Positions 1-5,580 are shown, counted from the first letter of the stretch. The stretch: DNA of 7,218 nt from CAINEC01 sp046303115 (GCA_046303115.1 JBKCGZ010000095.1:1-7218), one strand, 5' to 3'. Translations and numbers: made by a program. The notes: a model not told the origin generated them from the letters alone.

Positions 1-89
1 TGAATTGACGATAATAATTCCTGATCTTCTAAAACCAGTTGTTTAGTAGCAATTGAATCGCTGATTAGTTTTTTAATATCGGTTGCCAT
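1..89 (-). CDS. gmhA: Partial SIS-domain phosphosugar isomerase, probably D-sedoheptulose 7-phosphate isomerase (5' end only)
   Basis: Only the first 29 codons lie in the window; the gene continues past base 1. The protein begins MATDIKKLISDSIATKQLVL and continues with an acidic EDQELL segment. This amphipathic N-terminal helix, with 'S-I-x-x-K-x-x-L-E-D' spacing, resembles the N terminus of GmhA-type SIS proteins. GmhA converts sedoheptulose 7-phosphate to D-glycero-D-manno-heptose 7-phosphate in the cytoplasm, the first step of ADP- or GDP-heptose synthesis for surface glycans. The ATG at 89-87 is supported by a perfect -7 box ending 7 bases upstream. The gene lies 26 bases downstream of a glycosyltransferase on the same strand, which fits an envelope-sugar role. 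The catalytic residues are outside the window, so another SIS-domain isomerase is possible; the family call is an inference from the N terminus only. Confidence 0.6.
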   Translation of the reverse strand, partial: MATDIKKLISDSIATKQLVLEDQELLSSI

Positions 90-96
90 AGTATTA

Positions 97-104
97 CAAA
101 GATA
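97..104 (-). promoter_or_regulatory. -7 promoter element TATCTTTG before the gmhA-like gene
   Basis: The minus strand reads TATCTTTG, an exact match to the Bacteroidota -7 consensus TAnnTTTG. It ends 7 bases before the ATG at 89, so transcription would start only a few bases before the start codon. A TTG at 132-130 could serve as the -33 element, although its 25-base distance is on the long side. The site lies just past the stop codon of the upstream glycosyltransferase, so the isomerase can probably be transcribed independently. Confidence 0.5.
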
Positions 105-115
105 ATGGAATGCGT

Positions 116-1237
116 TTACTTAATAAATTCAAGAATGGTCTCGCTAAGATGTGACCATGAATATTTCTTTTTTTCTTGACGAATTTCTTCATCAAATCGA
201 TGGATGTTTCCTTCTGCAAAATCATTCATTGCAATGGCAATGGCTGTAGGATTTACCTCTGTGACATATCCTGTTTTACCATGTTTTACAATTTCAGGTA
301 ATCCGCCAACATGTGTTACAATCATTGGTTTTTCGAAGTGGTAAGCCAACTGTGAAATACCACTTTGTGTAGCGCTGCGGTATGGTTGCACAACTAAATC
401 ACAAGCACCAAAATAATATTTGATTTCAGCGTCAGGAATGTAGTGTGAATGTAATTCAATGAAATCTGCTAATTGCAATGAGGTAATTAATTCCAAATAC
501 TGTTTTTCATTCTCGTAAAATTCTCCTGCAATCAGAAGTTTATAGTTTTTACTTCGGAGATTACTTTCAGAAAAAGCTTTAATTAATAGATCAAGGCCTT
601 TGTAATTTCTGATAAATCCGAAGAATAAAATGTACTTGTAATCAGGATTCAAATTTAATTTCGAACATGATTCTTCTTTCGTTGATTTATCACCGTAGTG
701 ATCGTAAACAGGGTGTGGCGACATTAAACATTTTGCGGTGGTAAATTCAGCAATTTCATTCTTCACCTGATTAGATAGGGTGATAAAACCACTACATCCA
801 TTCACAAAATACTTTGATAATAACGTATCGCCTATCCGTTTTTCATGTGGGATTAAATTATCTACGAAGCCAATAATTTTTATTTTAGATCCAAGTAGGC
901 GAGCTACACTTCCTAATGCTGGTCCCATGAAAGGTATCCAAAAGCGAAGCAATACTAAATCAGGATTTTGTTTACGAATATAATTCGCAGTGCTAAACCA
1001 CGATAATGGATTTATCGAGCTGATTAATCGAGTAATTTTAAGATTGGATGGTACTGGGTCGGAAGTGAACTGTGTTTTACCTGGAAATAAAAATCCGGGA
1101 TATTGCGTGGTGAAGTTAACAATCTCAATCTGATGTCCTGCTTCTTGAAGCGCAAATGCCATCCGTTCATTAAACGTAGCAATTCCACCTCTGAAAGGGT
1201 GGGCTGGACCTACAATGACGATCTTTTTCGATTCCAT
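116..1237 (-). CDS. GT4-type glycosyltransferase (GT-B fold)
   Basis: The 373-residue protein has the two Rossmann-like halves of a GT-B glycosyltransferase. The N-terminal half starts KKIVIVGPAHPFRGGIATFN (residues 4-23), the glycine-rich acceptor-side loop of GT4 enzymes. The C-terminal half carries the nucleotide-sugar domain: ILFFGFIRNYKGLDLLIKA (203-221), LLIAGE (234-239), a YYFGACDLVVQPY strand (274-286) and THVGGLPEIV (308-317). No signal peptide or transmembrane segment is evident, so it probably works at the inner face of the inner membrane, adding a sugar to a lipid-linked glycan or other surface polymer. The usual EX7E motif of GT4 enzymes is not recognisable; the segment reads SATQSGISQLAYHFEKP (288-304). 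The ATG lies 20 bases after the stop of the GT2 gene, consistent with one transcript. Donor and acceptor cannot be predicted from the sequence. Confidence 0.85.
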   Translation of the reverse strand: MESKKIVIVGPAHPFRGGIATFNERMAFALQEAGHQIEIVNFTTQYPGFLFPGKTQFTSDPVPSNLKITRLISSINPLSWFSTANYIRKQNPDLVLLRFWIPFMGPALGSVARLLGSKIKIIGFVDNLIPHEKRIGDTLLSKYFVNGCSGFITLSNQVKNEIAEFTTAKCLMSPHPVYDHYGDKSTKEESCSKLNLNPDYKYILFFGFIRNYKGLDLLIKAFSESNLRSKNYKLLIAGEFYENEKQYLELITSLQLADFIELHSHYIPDAEIKYYFGACDLVVQPYRSATQSGISQLAYHFEKPMIVTHVGGLPEIVKHGKTGYVTEVNPTAIAIAMNDFAEGNIHRFDEEIRQEKKKYSWSHLSETILEFIK

Positions 1238-1257
1238 AACAGTCCGCCTATCAGCAA

Positions 1258-2229
1258 TTATAAGTTAGCGGTACTTTGAATTAAATAAGTGTTGCGCTCT
1301 GTGCTATTTCGTCCGATTAACTCACTGATAAATCCCGCTAAGAATAACTGCGTTCCGATAATCATACACGTTAATGAAATATAAAACGAAGGCCTTTCTG
1401 TTAATAGACGAGCGGGTAAATTCATACTTACTGCATAAAGTTTCGAAGCACCAAGATAGGCTGATAAAACAAATCCTGCAACAAACATTAAGGTGCCAAC
1501 TAATCCGAAGAAATGCATAGGACGTTTGCCAAAACGAGAAACGAACATAATAGAAAGTAAATCAAGGAAGCCGTTTACAAATCGTTCTAAACCAAACTTA
1601 GTAACGCCGTACTTTCTAGCTCTATGTTCTACTGCTTTTTCAGTAATCTTCGAAAATCCTGCCCACTTGGCAATCACTGGAATGTAGCGATGCATTTCGC
1701 CATATACTTCAATGCTTTTTACAACTTCATAACGATAGGCTTTTAATCCGCAGTTGAAATCATGAAGATTATTAATGCCCGACATTTTACGGGTTGCATA
1801 GTTGAATAGCTTAGTCGGAATTGTTTTAGAAATTGGATCATAACGCTTTTGTTTCCATCCTGAAACTAAATCGTAACCATCATTAGTAATCATGTTGTAA
1901 AGTGAAGGAATTTCATCAGGACTATCTTGTAGGTCAGCATCCATTGTAATAACTACTCGTCCAGAAGCTGCTTCAAATCCTTTTTGTAACGCTGCCGACT
2001 TACCGTAATTACGATTAAATCGAATTCCTTTCATGCAGGTATTGTTAGAGGCTAGTTTAGTAACAACATCCCAGGAGTTATCCTTGCTACCATCATCTAC
2101 AAATATTACTTCGTAATTATAGCCATGAGCTGTAACCACTTTTTCGATCCAAGCGGCTAATTCAGGCAATGATTCATCTTCATTAAAGAGAGGAATGATA
2201 ACCGATAAATCAAGACTTGCTTTCGACAT
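1258..2229 (-). CDS. GT2 glycosyltransferase, DPM1/GtrB-like, with two C-terminal membrane helices
   Basis: The N-terminal GT-A domain shows LSVIIPLFNEDESL, the donor-site pair in VIFVDDGSKD, and the metal-binding MDADLQDSPDE motif. It also has FNRNYGKSAALQKGFEAA and the conserved MHRYIP and EHRARKYGVTKFG segments of polyprenyl-phosphate glycosyltransferases. Two hydrophobic helices follow (about residues 240-262 and 281-303 from the ATG), the usual anchor in the GtrB/YkcC group. Such enzymes move a sugar from a nucleotide donor to undecaprenyl or a related phosphate at the inner membrane, for flipping and later transfer to glycans or proteins. I chose the ATG at 2229 (323 residues, MSKASLDLSV) because the in-frame alternative at 2235 is a TTG adding only two residues. 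The start overlaps the end of the DUF4199 gene by 20 bases, suggesting translational coupling. The sugar is unknown. Confidence 0.9.
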   Translation of the reverse strand: MSKASLDLSVIIPLFNEDESLPELAAWIEKVVTAHGYNYEVIFVDDGSKDNSWDVVTKLASNNTCMKGIRFNRNYGKSAALQKGFEAASGRVVITMDADLQDSPDEIPSLYNMITNDGYDLVSGWKQKRYDPISKTIPTKLFNYATRKMSGINNLHDFNCGLKAYRYEVVKSIEVYGEMHRYIPVIAKWAGFSKITEKAVEHRARKYGVTKFGLERFVNGFLDLLSIMFVSRFGKRPMHFFGLVGTLMFVAGFVLSAYLGASKLYAVSMNLPARLLTERPSFYISLTCMIIGTQLFLAGFISELIGRNSTERNTYLIQSTANL

Positions 2230-2770
2230 GCGCAATAGGATTAAGACGTTTTAATTTGAAAGAAAGAAGTAGTGCGAAAAATGCTCCACCAGCTAACTTG
2301 TTAAAATACTCTTTAAATAGTATGGATGACAAAGTAGATTTTTTTATTTCATCAATCATTCTGTCTTCGTAAGCTTCATAACCTTGTCCCAATACCTGAT
2401 ACATTTCCTTCTTCGAAAGTGATAGCTCTTTCAGGTATATCTGAATATAATCGCTTACGAGGTCAGGGTAAATAATTTTTCCAAAAATGTAGACTAGCAG
2501 AACATAAAGAACTCCATAACTTGAGATGACCAACATTTGTGCTTTAAAGGCACCCCAATAGGTGATAGCGCCTCTGAGAAAATTATCACGTAATATTTTT
2601 GTTGCTAAGTACATAAACACTAGCGGGATCCATGAAAAGTAAAATGATGCGGTACCTAGTGGGAATATGTTAAAAATCCAAAGCAGGAATGTTATGGCAA
2701 ACATGACCAGGCCGCATATTGCACCGTAGTTAAATAAATGGGTAAAGGGCGAAGGTTTGTTTTCGTTCAT
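2210..2770 (-). CDS. DUF4199-family integral membrane protein
   Basis: The 186-residue protein has the pattern of DUF4199 proteins, which are common in Bacteroidota. Hydrophobic segments lie at about residues 14-36, 41-57 and 79-100, a soluble charged segment at about 105-148 (KELSLSKKEMYQVLGQGYEA), and a final hydrophobic helix at about 156-172 followed by a basic tail. Molecular function is not known. Its position as first gene of an operon with a polyprenyl-phosphate glycosyltransferase, overlapping that gene by 20 bases, suggests a role in glycan transfer or export at the inner membrane; this is inference from context. The ATG at 2770 is preferred over the in-frame TTG at 2797, because a perfect -7 box lies between them and would place the TTG upstream of the transcript. 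The family call rests on overall pattern and length. Confidence 0.75.
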   Translation of the reverse strand: MNENKPSPFTHLFNYGAICGLVMFAITFLLWIFNIFPLGTASFYFSWIPLVFMYLATKILRDNFLRGAITYWGAFKAQMLVISSYGVLYVLLVYIFGKIIYPDLVSDYIQIYLKELSLSKKEMYQVLGQGYEAYEDRMIDEIKKSTLSSILFKEYFNKLAGGAFFALLLSFKLKRLNPIAHVESKS

Positions 2771-2775
2771 CGATA

Positions 2776-2783
2776 CAAATTTA
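2776..2783 (-). promoter_or_regulatory. -7 promoter element TAAATTTG of the DUF4199/GT2/GT4 operon
   Basis: The minus strand reads TAAATTTG, an exact TAnnTTTG match ending 5 bases before the ATG at 2770. No convincing -33 TTG is present at normal spacing; the nearest, at 2797-2795, is only 11 bases away. If used, the mRNA would be leaderless or nearly so. It lies downstream of the SRP RNA gene, so the operon need not depend on SRP RNA read-through. Confidence 0.45.
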
Positions 2784-2849
2784 ATGGAAATAACCAAGTG
2801 GAAATAGGGAATATTACTGAGTTAAAAACATCCCTTTTTTAATAAAAAT

Positions 2850-2946
2850 GGGGCAAGCTACTTACATCGCACCGCTCAACCTCTTATCCTTGCTACCTTC
2901 CGGTCCTAGGGAGGTTCGAGGGAGCTGGTCGTATAAGACTTACCCC
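2850..2946 (-). ncRNA. ffs: Signal recognition particle RNA, bacterial small type (4.5S-like)
   Basis: Read on the minus strand, this 97-base stretch folds as a small SRP RNA, the RNA partner of Ffh in co-translational membrane targeting. The apical segment has a GGAA tetraloop in ACCGGAAGGU, flanked by UAGG on the 5' side and the conserved AGCA on the 3' side, forming the Ffh-binding internal loop. Below it, CUCGAACCUC pairs with GAGGUUGAG leaving one bulged G. The ends GGGGUAAG (2946-2939) and CUUGCCCC (2857-2850) pair over eight consecutive bases. A run of five T follows at 2848-2844, consistent with the closing stem doubling as an intrinsic terminator. A TACTTTTG -7 box ends 4 bases upstream of the GGGG, which fixes the 5' end near 2946. 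The ends are accurate to a few bases at best. Confidence 0.9.
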
Positions 2947-2950
2947 GAGG

Positions 2951-2958
2951 CAAAAGTA
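2951..2958 (-). promoter_or_regulatory. -7 promoter element TACTTTTG of the SRP RNA gene
   Basis: The minus strand reads TACTTTTG, an exact TAnnTTTG match, ending just before CCTC and the GGGG that starts the closing stem of the SRP RNA. About 19 bases further upstream is a T-rich stretch rather than a clear TTG, so the -33 element is weak. The agreement between the promoter position and the 5' end predicted from structure supports both. Confidence 0.6.
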
Positions 2959-3137
2959 GAAATTTAAGGTCAGTGATAAAAATGAACTTGAATAAATTGT
3001 TAAATATTTTCAAATCGCGACTCTAAAACTCTGATTTGTAGTGTATAATAAATTAGGCTTCAATCAATTTTTAACATTGTTATCGAGAATGAAAAAGGAA
3101 TAAGGTCATTGATTAATTTAGCAAAAAAATCACCATT

Positions 3138-3794
3138 ATGAAATTCTTTATCGACACAGCAAATCTTGATCAAATCCGCGAAGCCTATGATTTAGGTGTT
3201 TTAGACGGAGTAACAACTAATCCATCATTAATGGCCAAGGAAGGCATTAAAGGAAAAGATGCTGTTTTAAAGCATTATGTAGATATCTGCGAGATAGCAA
3301 AGGGTGGTGATGTGAGTGCAGAAGTGATTTCAACTGACTATGCAGGAATTATTCGTGAAGGGGAAGAGTTAGCTGAATTACATCCACAGATTGTAGTGAA
3401 AGTGCCAATGATTAAAGATGGTGTTAAAGCAATCCGTTATTTTTCAAATAAAGGAATCAAGACCAACTGTACATTGGTATTTTCTGCAGGACAAGCATTA
3501 TTAGCTGCTAAGGCAGGTGCTACTTATGTATCACCTTTTATCGGAAGATTAGATGATATTTCATTTGATGGATTAGAGTTAATCGATCAGATTGTACACA
3601 TCTATCGTGAGTATGGTTATGAAACACAAGTGTTAGCAGCAAGTATCCGTCACACAATGCATATTATTAAATGTGCAGAGGTGGGTGCTGACGTTGTTAC
3701 TACTCCGTTACAGCCAATCTTAGATTTGTTAAAGCATCCGTTAACTGATTCTGGTTTAGCGAAGTTTTTAGCAGACGCTCAGAAGTTTGCATAA
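3138..3794 (+). CDS. tal: Transaldolase, small FSA/TalC-type
   Basis: This 218-residue cytosolic TIM-barrel enzyme belongs to the TalC/MipB family. Visible signatures are MKFFIDTANLDQIREA at the N terminus, DGVTTNPSLMAKEG (23-36), VVKVPMIKDG with the Schiff-base lysine K88, TNCTLVFSAGQALLAAKAGA (109-128) and the YVSPFIGRLDD segment (130-140). It transfers dihydroxyacetone units between sedoheptulose 7-phosphate, glyceraldehyde 3-phosphate, erythrose 4-phosphate and fructose 6-phosphate in the non-oxidative pentose phosphate pathway. F134, where E. coli FSA has a tyrosine (Y131), and E62 in AEV, where FSA has a glutamine, favour true transaldolase over fructose-6-phosphate aldolase; this follows known FSA/transaldolase differences. 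Length is normal. The upstream region has only an imperfect -7 box (TAATTTAG, 3114-3121), so the promoter is uncertain. The lipoprotein gene follows after 33 bases without a terminator. Confidence 0.93.
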   Translation: MKFFIDTANLDQIREAYDLGVLDGVTTNPSLMAKEGIKGKDAVLKHYVDICEIAKGGDVSAEVISTDYAGIIREGEELAELHPQIVVKVPMIKDGVKAIRYFSNKGIKTNCTLVFSAGQALLAAKAGATYVSPFIGRLDDISFDGLELIDQIVHIYREYGYETQVLAASIRHTMHIIKCAEVGADVVTTPLQPILDLLKHPLTDSGLAKFLADAQKFA

Positions 3795-3827
3795 TCTTAT
3801 TTTTATAAACATTACTGTAATTCTCAG

Positions 3828-4454
3828 ATGAAATTGCGCAAGCGAATATTGTTGATGCTTTCCTTCTTTTTTGTGGGATGTGGTAGCAATGGAGAAGAAA
3901 GTAATGATTCAAGTCGACCTTCTTTAAATATTCAAGCAACTAAAAATAAGGCGCAGGAAGCCCTAGCATATTGTAAGTCTAAAAACTTCAATACTGATTT
4001 CTGTATTCTAATTGACATGAGTTTGCATTCTGGTGTAAACAGATTTTTAGTTTGGGATTTTAAAGGTGATAGTATCATGCATCGATTTTTAGTCGGGCAT
4101 GGTTGTGGTGATTCGCCCTGGAGCAGTGATCAGTCGAAGGACAATCCAATATTTAGCAATGAAGATAATAGCCATTGCTCATCATTAGGGAAATACAAAA
4201 TCGGTGAGAGAGGCTATAGCAATTGGGGAGTGAACTTGAAATATGTTTTACATGGGTTAGAAACATCTAATAGCAATGCATTAAAAAGAGTCATCGTTTT
4301 TCATTCGTGGGAAATGATATCTGATGAAGAAGTTTATCCCGCAGGAACGCCGGAAGGATGGGGTTGTCCTGCAGTTTCAAATAATAGTTTCAGGATCGTT
4401 GATCCATTGCTAAGAGCGAGTACAAAGCCAGTGTTGATGTGGATGTATAAGTGA
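3828..4454 (+). CDS. Murein L,D-transpeptidase catalytic-domain lipoprotein (YkuD_2-like)
   Basis: The 208-residue protein starts with a lipoprotein signal peptide: basic MKLRKR, a hydrophobic stretch, and a lipobox FVGC with the lipidated cysteine at C18, followed by a Ser/Asn/Glu-rich linker. The rest matches the YkuD_2 type of murein L,D-transpeptidase: CILIDMSLHSGVNRF (59-73), LVGHG (88-92), IFSNEDNSHCSSLGKYKIGE (108-127), a GLE turn, RVIVFHSWEM with H159, and EGWGCPAV with the nucleophile C180. Such enzymes would form or edit 3-3 cross-links or attach molecules to peptidoglycan in the periplasm; the substrate here is unknown. It also has C93 and C117 in the catalytic domain, which could form a disulfide. 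It probably shares a transcript with transaldolase. A hairpin lies about 40 bases after the stop. Domain assignment is from motif recognition. Confidence 0.85.
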   Translation: MKLRKRILLMLSFFFVGCGSNGEESNDSSRPSLNIQATKNKAQEALAYCKSKNFNTDFCILIDMSLHSGVNRFLVWDFKGDSIMHRFLVGHGCGDSPWSSDQSKDNPIFSNEDNSHCSSLGKYKIGERGYSNWGVNLKYVLHGLETSNSNALKRVIVFHSWEMISDEEVYPAGTPEGWGCPAVSNNSFRIVDPLLRASTKPVLMWMYK

Positions 4455-4496
4455 AGTAATAAATTAATAATCTAAATCTTTTTATCGTTTCTTGTT

Positions 4497-4534
4497 AGAT
4501 AGTAATAAGTCTTTGGCCCCGAACTATCTTTTTT
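4497..4534 (+). terminator. Possible intrinsic terminator after the transpeptidase gene
   Basis: AGATAGT (4497-4503) is perfectly complementary to ACTATCT (4523-4529), and a run of six T (4529-4534) ends the structure. The stem is only 7 base pairs, AT-rich, and has a 19-base loop containing GGCCCC, so it is weak by classical standards. Its position 42 bases after the stop codon and before the next gene supports a terminator role. Confidence 0.4.
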
Positions 4535-4602
4535 AGGAGTATTCATTTTTTCAATTAAAAATGTTAGTTTAGATTATTGGAAAAATCTTAATATAAAAAG
4601 AC

Positions 4603-4998
4603 ATGAAATCAGATCAAATCATCATTACTAATCCTTGCGACAAAGATTGGAACTCCATGCAAGTTAACAATCAAGGAAAGTTTTGTGATAGTTGTAATAA
4701 AACGGTTATTGATTTTTCTACTTGGGAAGTTGAAGAAATTAAGGATTATCTTAAAAGTAAAAATCACCAAGTTTGCGGACATTTTAATGCATTGCAAGTT
4801 GCATCTAATCATCCAATGCATAAACAATATTTGATAGATTTGTTTGTAAACACCGAAAAGAAAATAAAAATTCCTTTGCTTAAATCTATATTTCTATATT
4901 TTTTCATTTCTTTCAAAAGGATAACACGATTGAATCGCCCTTTAACCGGAAATGTGGAAAGGATTAATAGAAACCCTGATGAGTTTATGGATTTTTAA
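4603..4998 (+). CDS. Small four-cysteine protein with the Bacteroidota 'NPC...FC..C...VCG' N-terminal motif
   Basis: The 131-residue protein has I-x-I-x-N-P-C-x-x-x-W-x-x-M near the start (C12), then GKFCDSCNKTVIDFSTW (C28 and C31), EVEEIKDYL and QVCGHF (C58). I recognise this arrangement from the N-terminal part of larger Bacteroidota proteins, often ahead of a membrane helix and a TonB-like or carboxypeptidase-regulatory-like domain. The four cysteines, two of them as CxxC, look like a metal-binding knuckle, but metal binding is inferred. A short hydrophobic stretch (about residues 92-104, LLKSIFLYFFISF) may be a membrane segment, leaving a basic tail (RITRLNRP) of about 27 residues with no recognisable domain. 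It is therefore either a naturally short version or one that has lost its C-terminal part. There is no signal peptide. The function is unknown. Confidence 0.75.
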   Translation: MKSDQIIITNPCDKDWNSMQVNNQGKFCDSCNKTVIDFSTWEVEEIKDYLKSKNHQVCGHFNALQVASNHPMHKQYLIDLFVNTEKKIKIPLLKSIFLYFFISFKRITRLNRPLTGNVERINRNPDEFMDF

Positions 4999-5025
4999 TG
5001 AGAAGTATTGATTATACCATTTTTA

Positions 5026-5169
5026 ATGCACTTTAAAGAAATAGTCACATCCTATATTGAAAGTTTGTCTTCTGAAAAGCGAGATGATATGATGATATTA
5101 CATCGTTTGATTTTATCCATCAAGCCTGATTTTCGACTATTTTTTGATGGTAAGAATTATGAATTTTAA
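5026..5169 (+). pseudogene. Short ORF resembling a truncated DUF1801-type protein
   Basis: An ATG at 5026 opens a 47-codon frame ending in TAA at 5167-5169. The product begins MHFKEIVTSYIESLSSEKRD, continues DMMILHRLILSIKPDF and ends RLFFDGKNYEF. The pattern 'Y-I-x-S-L-x-x-x-x-R-x-x-x-x-x-L-H-x-x-I-x-x-x-x-P' followed by 'FDGKN' resembles the beginning of DUF1801-type proteins, which normally continue for another 50 or more residues. Here the frame stops directly after the GKN motif and I see no continuation in another frame before the next gene. It could be a decayed remnant or a genuine mini-protein. The resemblance is from memory of the family, so confidence is limited. It sits between two unrelated small genes and has no obvious promoter of its own. 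Confidence 0.4.
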
Positions 5170-5193
5170 ATATAATGATTTAAAGAGCTTCAA

Positions 5194-5580
5194 ATGAAAA
5201 ACTATCTATTTAGATATTTTCTTTTAATTATATTTTTAATTACGGCTTGTGAGGGGGGGACTACCTTTACTAAGGTTATAAATAATAAATCTTCAGAAAG
5301 TATAACAATAGTAATTTATACAAGGTACGGGTCAACTGGGGAGATGGTAATAAACGCTCATGAATATAAAACTGTTTTCACGGATGAGCAAAACAGATCT
5401 TTTGTAGGTGACTCATTTAATTGTACGTCATTAATAGACTCAGTAGATTTTAATATTAGCAATGGTAAAATATTAATTAAGGACATAATGAATTCAGCCA
5501 ATTGGATTCAAAAAAGTACTAAAGGTCGTAATTCGAGAGAAGATTGTATTTTTGAAATAACTGATAATGATTTACAATAA
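5194..5580 (+). CDS. Small lipoprotein of unknown function
   Basis: The 128-residue product has a clear type II signal peptide: MKNYLFRYF, a hydrophobic core, and the lipobox ITAC with C19 as the lipidated residue. The mature part of about 110 residues starts EGGTTFTKVINNKSSESI and then alternates hydrophobic and polar residues (SITIVIYTRY, GEMVINAHEYKTVF, SVDFNISNGKILIKDI), suggesting a small beta-sandwich. Two further cysteines, C77 and C118, could pair in the periplasm. I do not recognise the family. A run of seven G (5253-5259) encodes Glu-Gly-Gly immediately after the lipidated cysteine; loss or gain of one G would abolish the mature protein. The bestrophin gene follows after 20 bases, so the two are probably co-transcribed. 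No promoter or terminator is evident before it. Confidence 0.75.
   Translation: MKNYLFRYFLLIIFLITACEGGTTFTKVINNKSSESITIVIYTRYGSTGEMVINAHEYKTVFTDEQNRSFVGDSFNCTSLIDSVDFNISNGKILIKDIMNSANWIQKSTKGRNSREDCIFEITDNDLQ
5253..5259 (+). repeat. Homopolymeric G7 tract at the start of the mature lipoprotein
   Basis: Seven consecutive G bases lie in an AT-rich coding context, spanning the third base of the Glu codon and two Gly codons. The frame is intact in this sequence. The tract is short for a classical phase-variable repeat but could slip. Confidence 0.6.

Noticed and set aside
780..983. Plus-strand open frame of 67 codons inside the GT4 gene
   Set aside because: It is antisense to a well-supported gene, has no recognisable protein features and is explained by the opposite frame.
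1493..1687. Plus-strand open frame of 64 codons inside the GT2 gene
   Set aside because: It is antisense to conserved GT2 coding sequence and has a composition typical of a shadow frame.
3038..3052. TATAAT-like sequence in the divergent intergenic region
   Set aside because: Bacteroidota housekeeping promoters use TAnnTTTG, and the nearby TTG is too close to act as -35; AT-rich chance match is likely.
3114..3121. TAATTTAG as the transaldolase -7 box
   Set aside because: It misses the TTTG end of the consensus and no -33 TTG lies at suitable distance, so I mention it only within the gene entry.
3700..3939. Minus-strand open frame spanning the transaldolase 3' end and the transpeptidase 5' end
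   Set aside because: It overlaps two solid genes on the other strand and the product shows no domain or signal.
4565..4572. TAGTTTAG as a promoter for the four-cysteine gene
   Set aside because: It has a mismatch in the conserved TTTG and no -33 partner, which is too weak in AT-rich DNA.
4609..4827. Minus-strand open frame of 72 codons
   Set aside because: It lies fully antisense to the four-cysteine protein, whose conserved motif supports the plus strand.
4998..5036. 13-codon frame beginning at the TAATG overlap after the four-cysteine gene
   Set aside because: It is too short to support, and the ATG at 5026 in another frame gives a more protein-like product.
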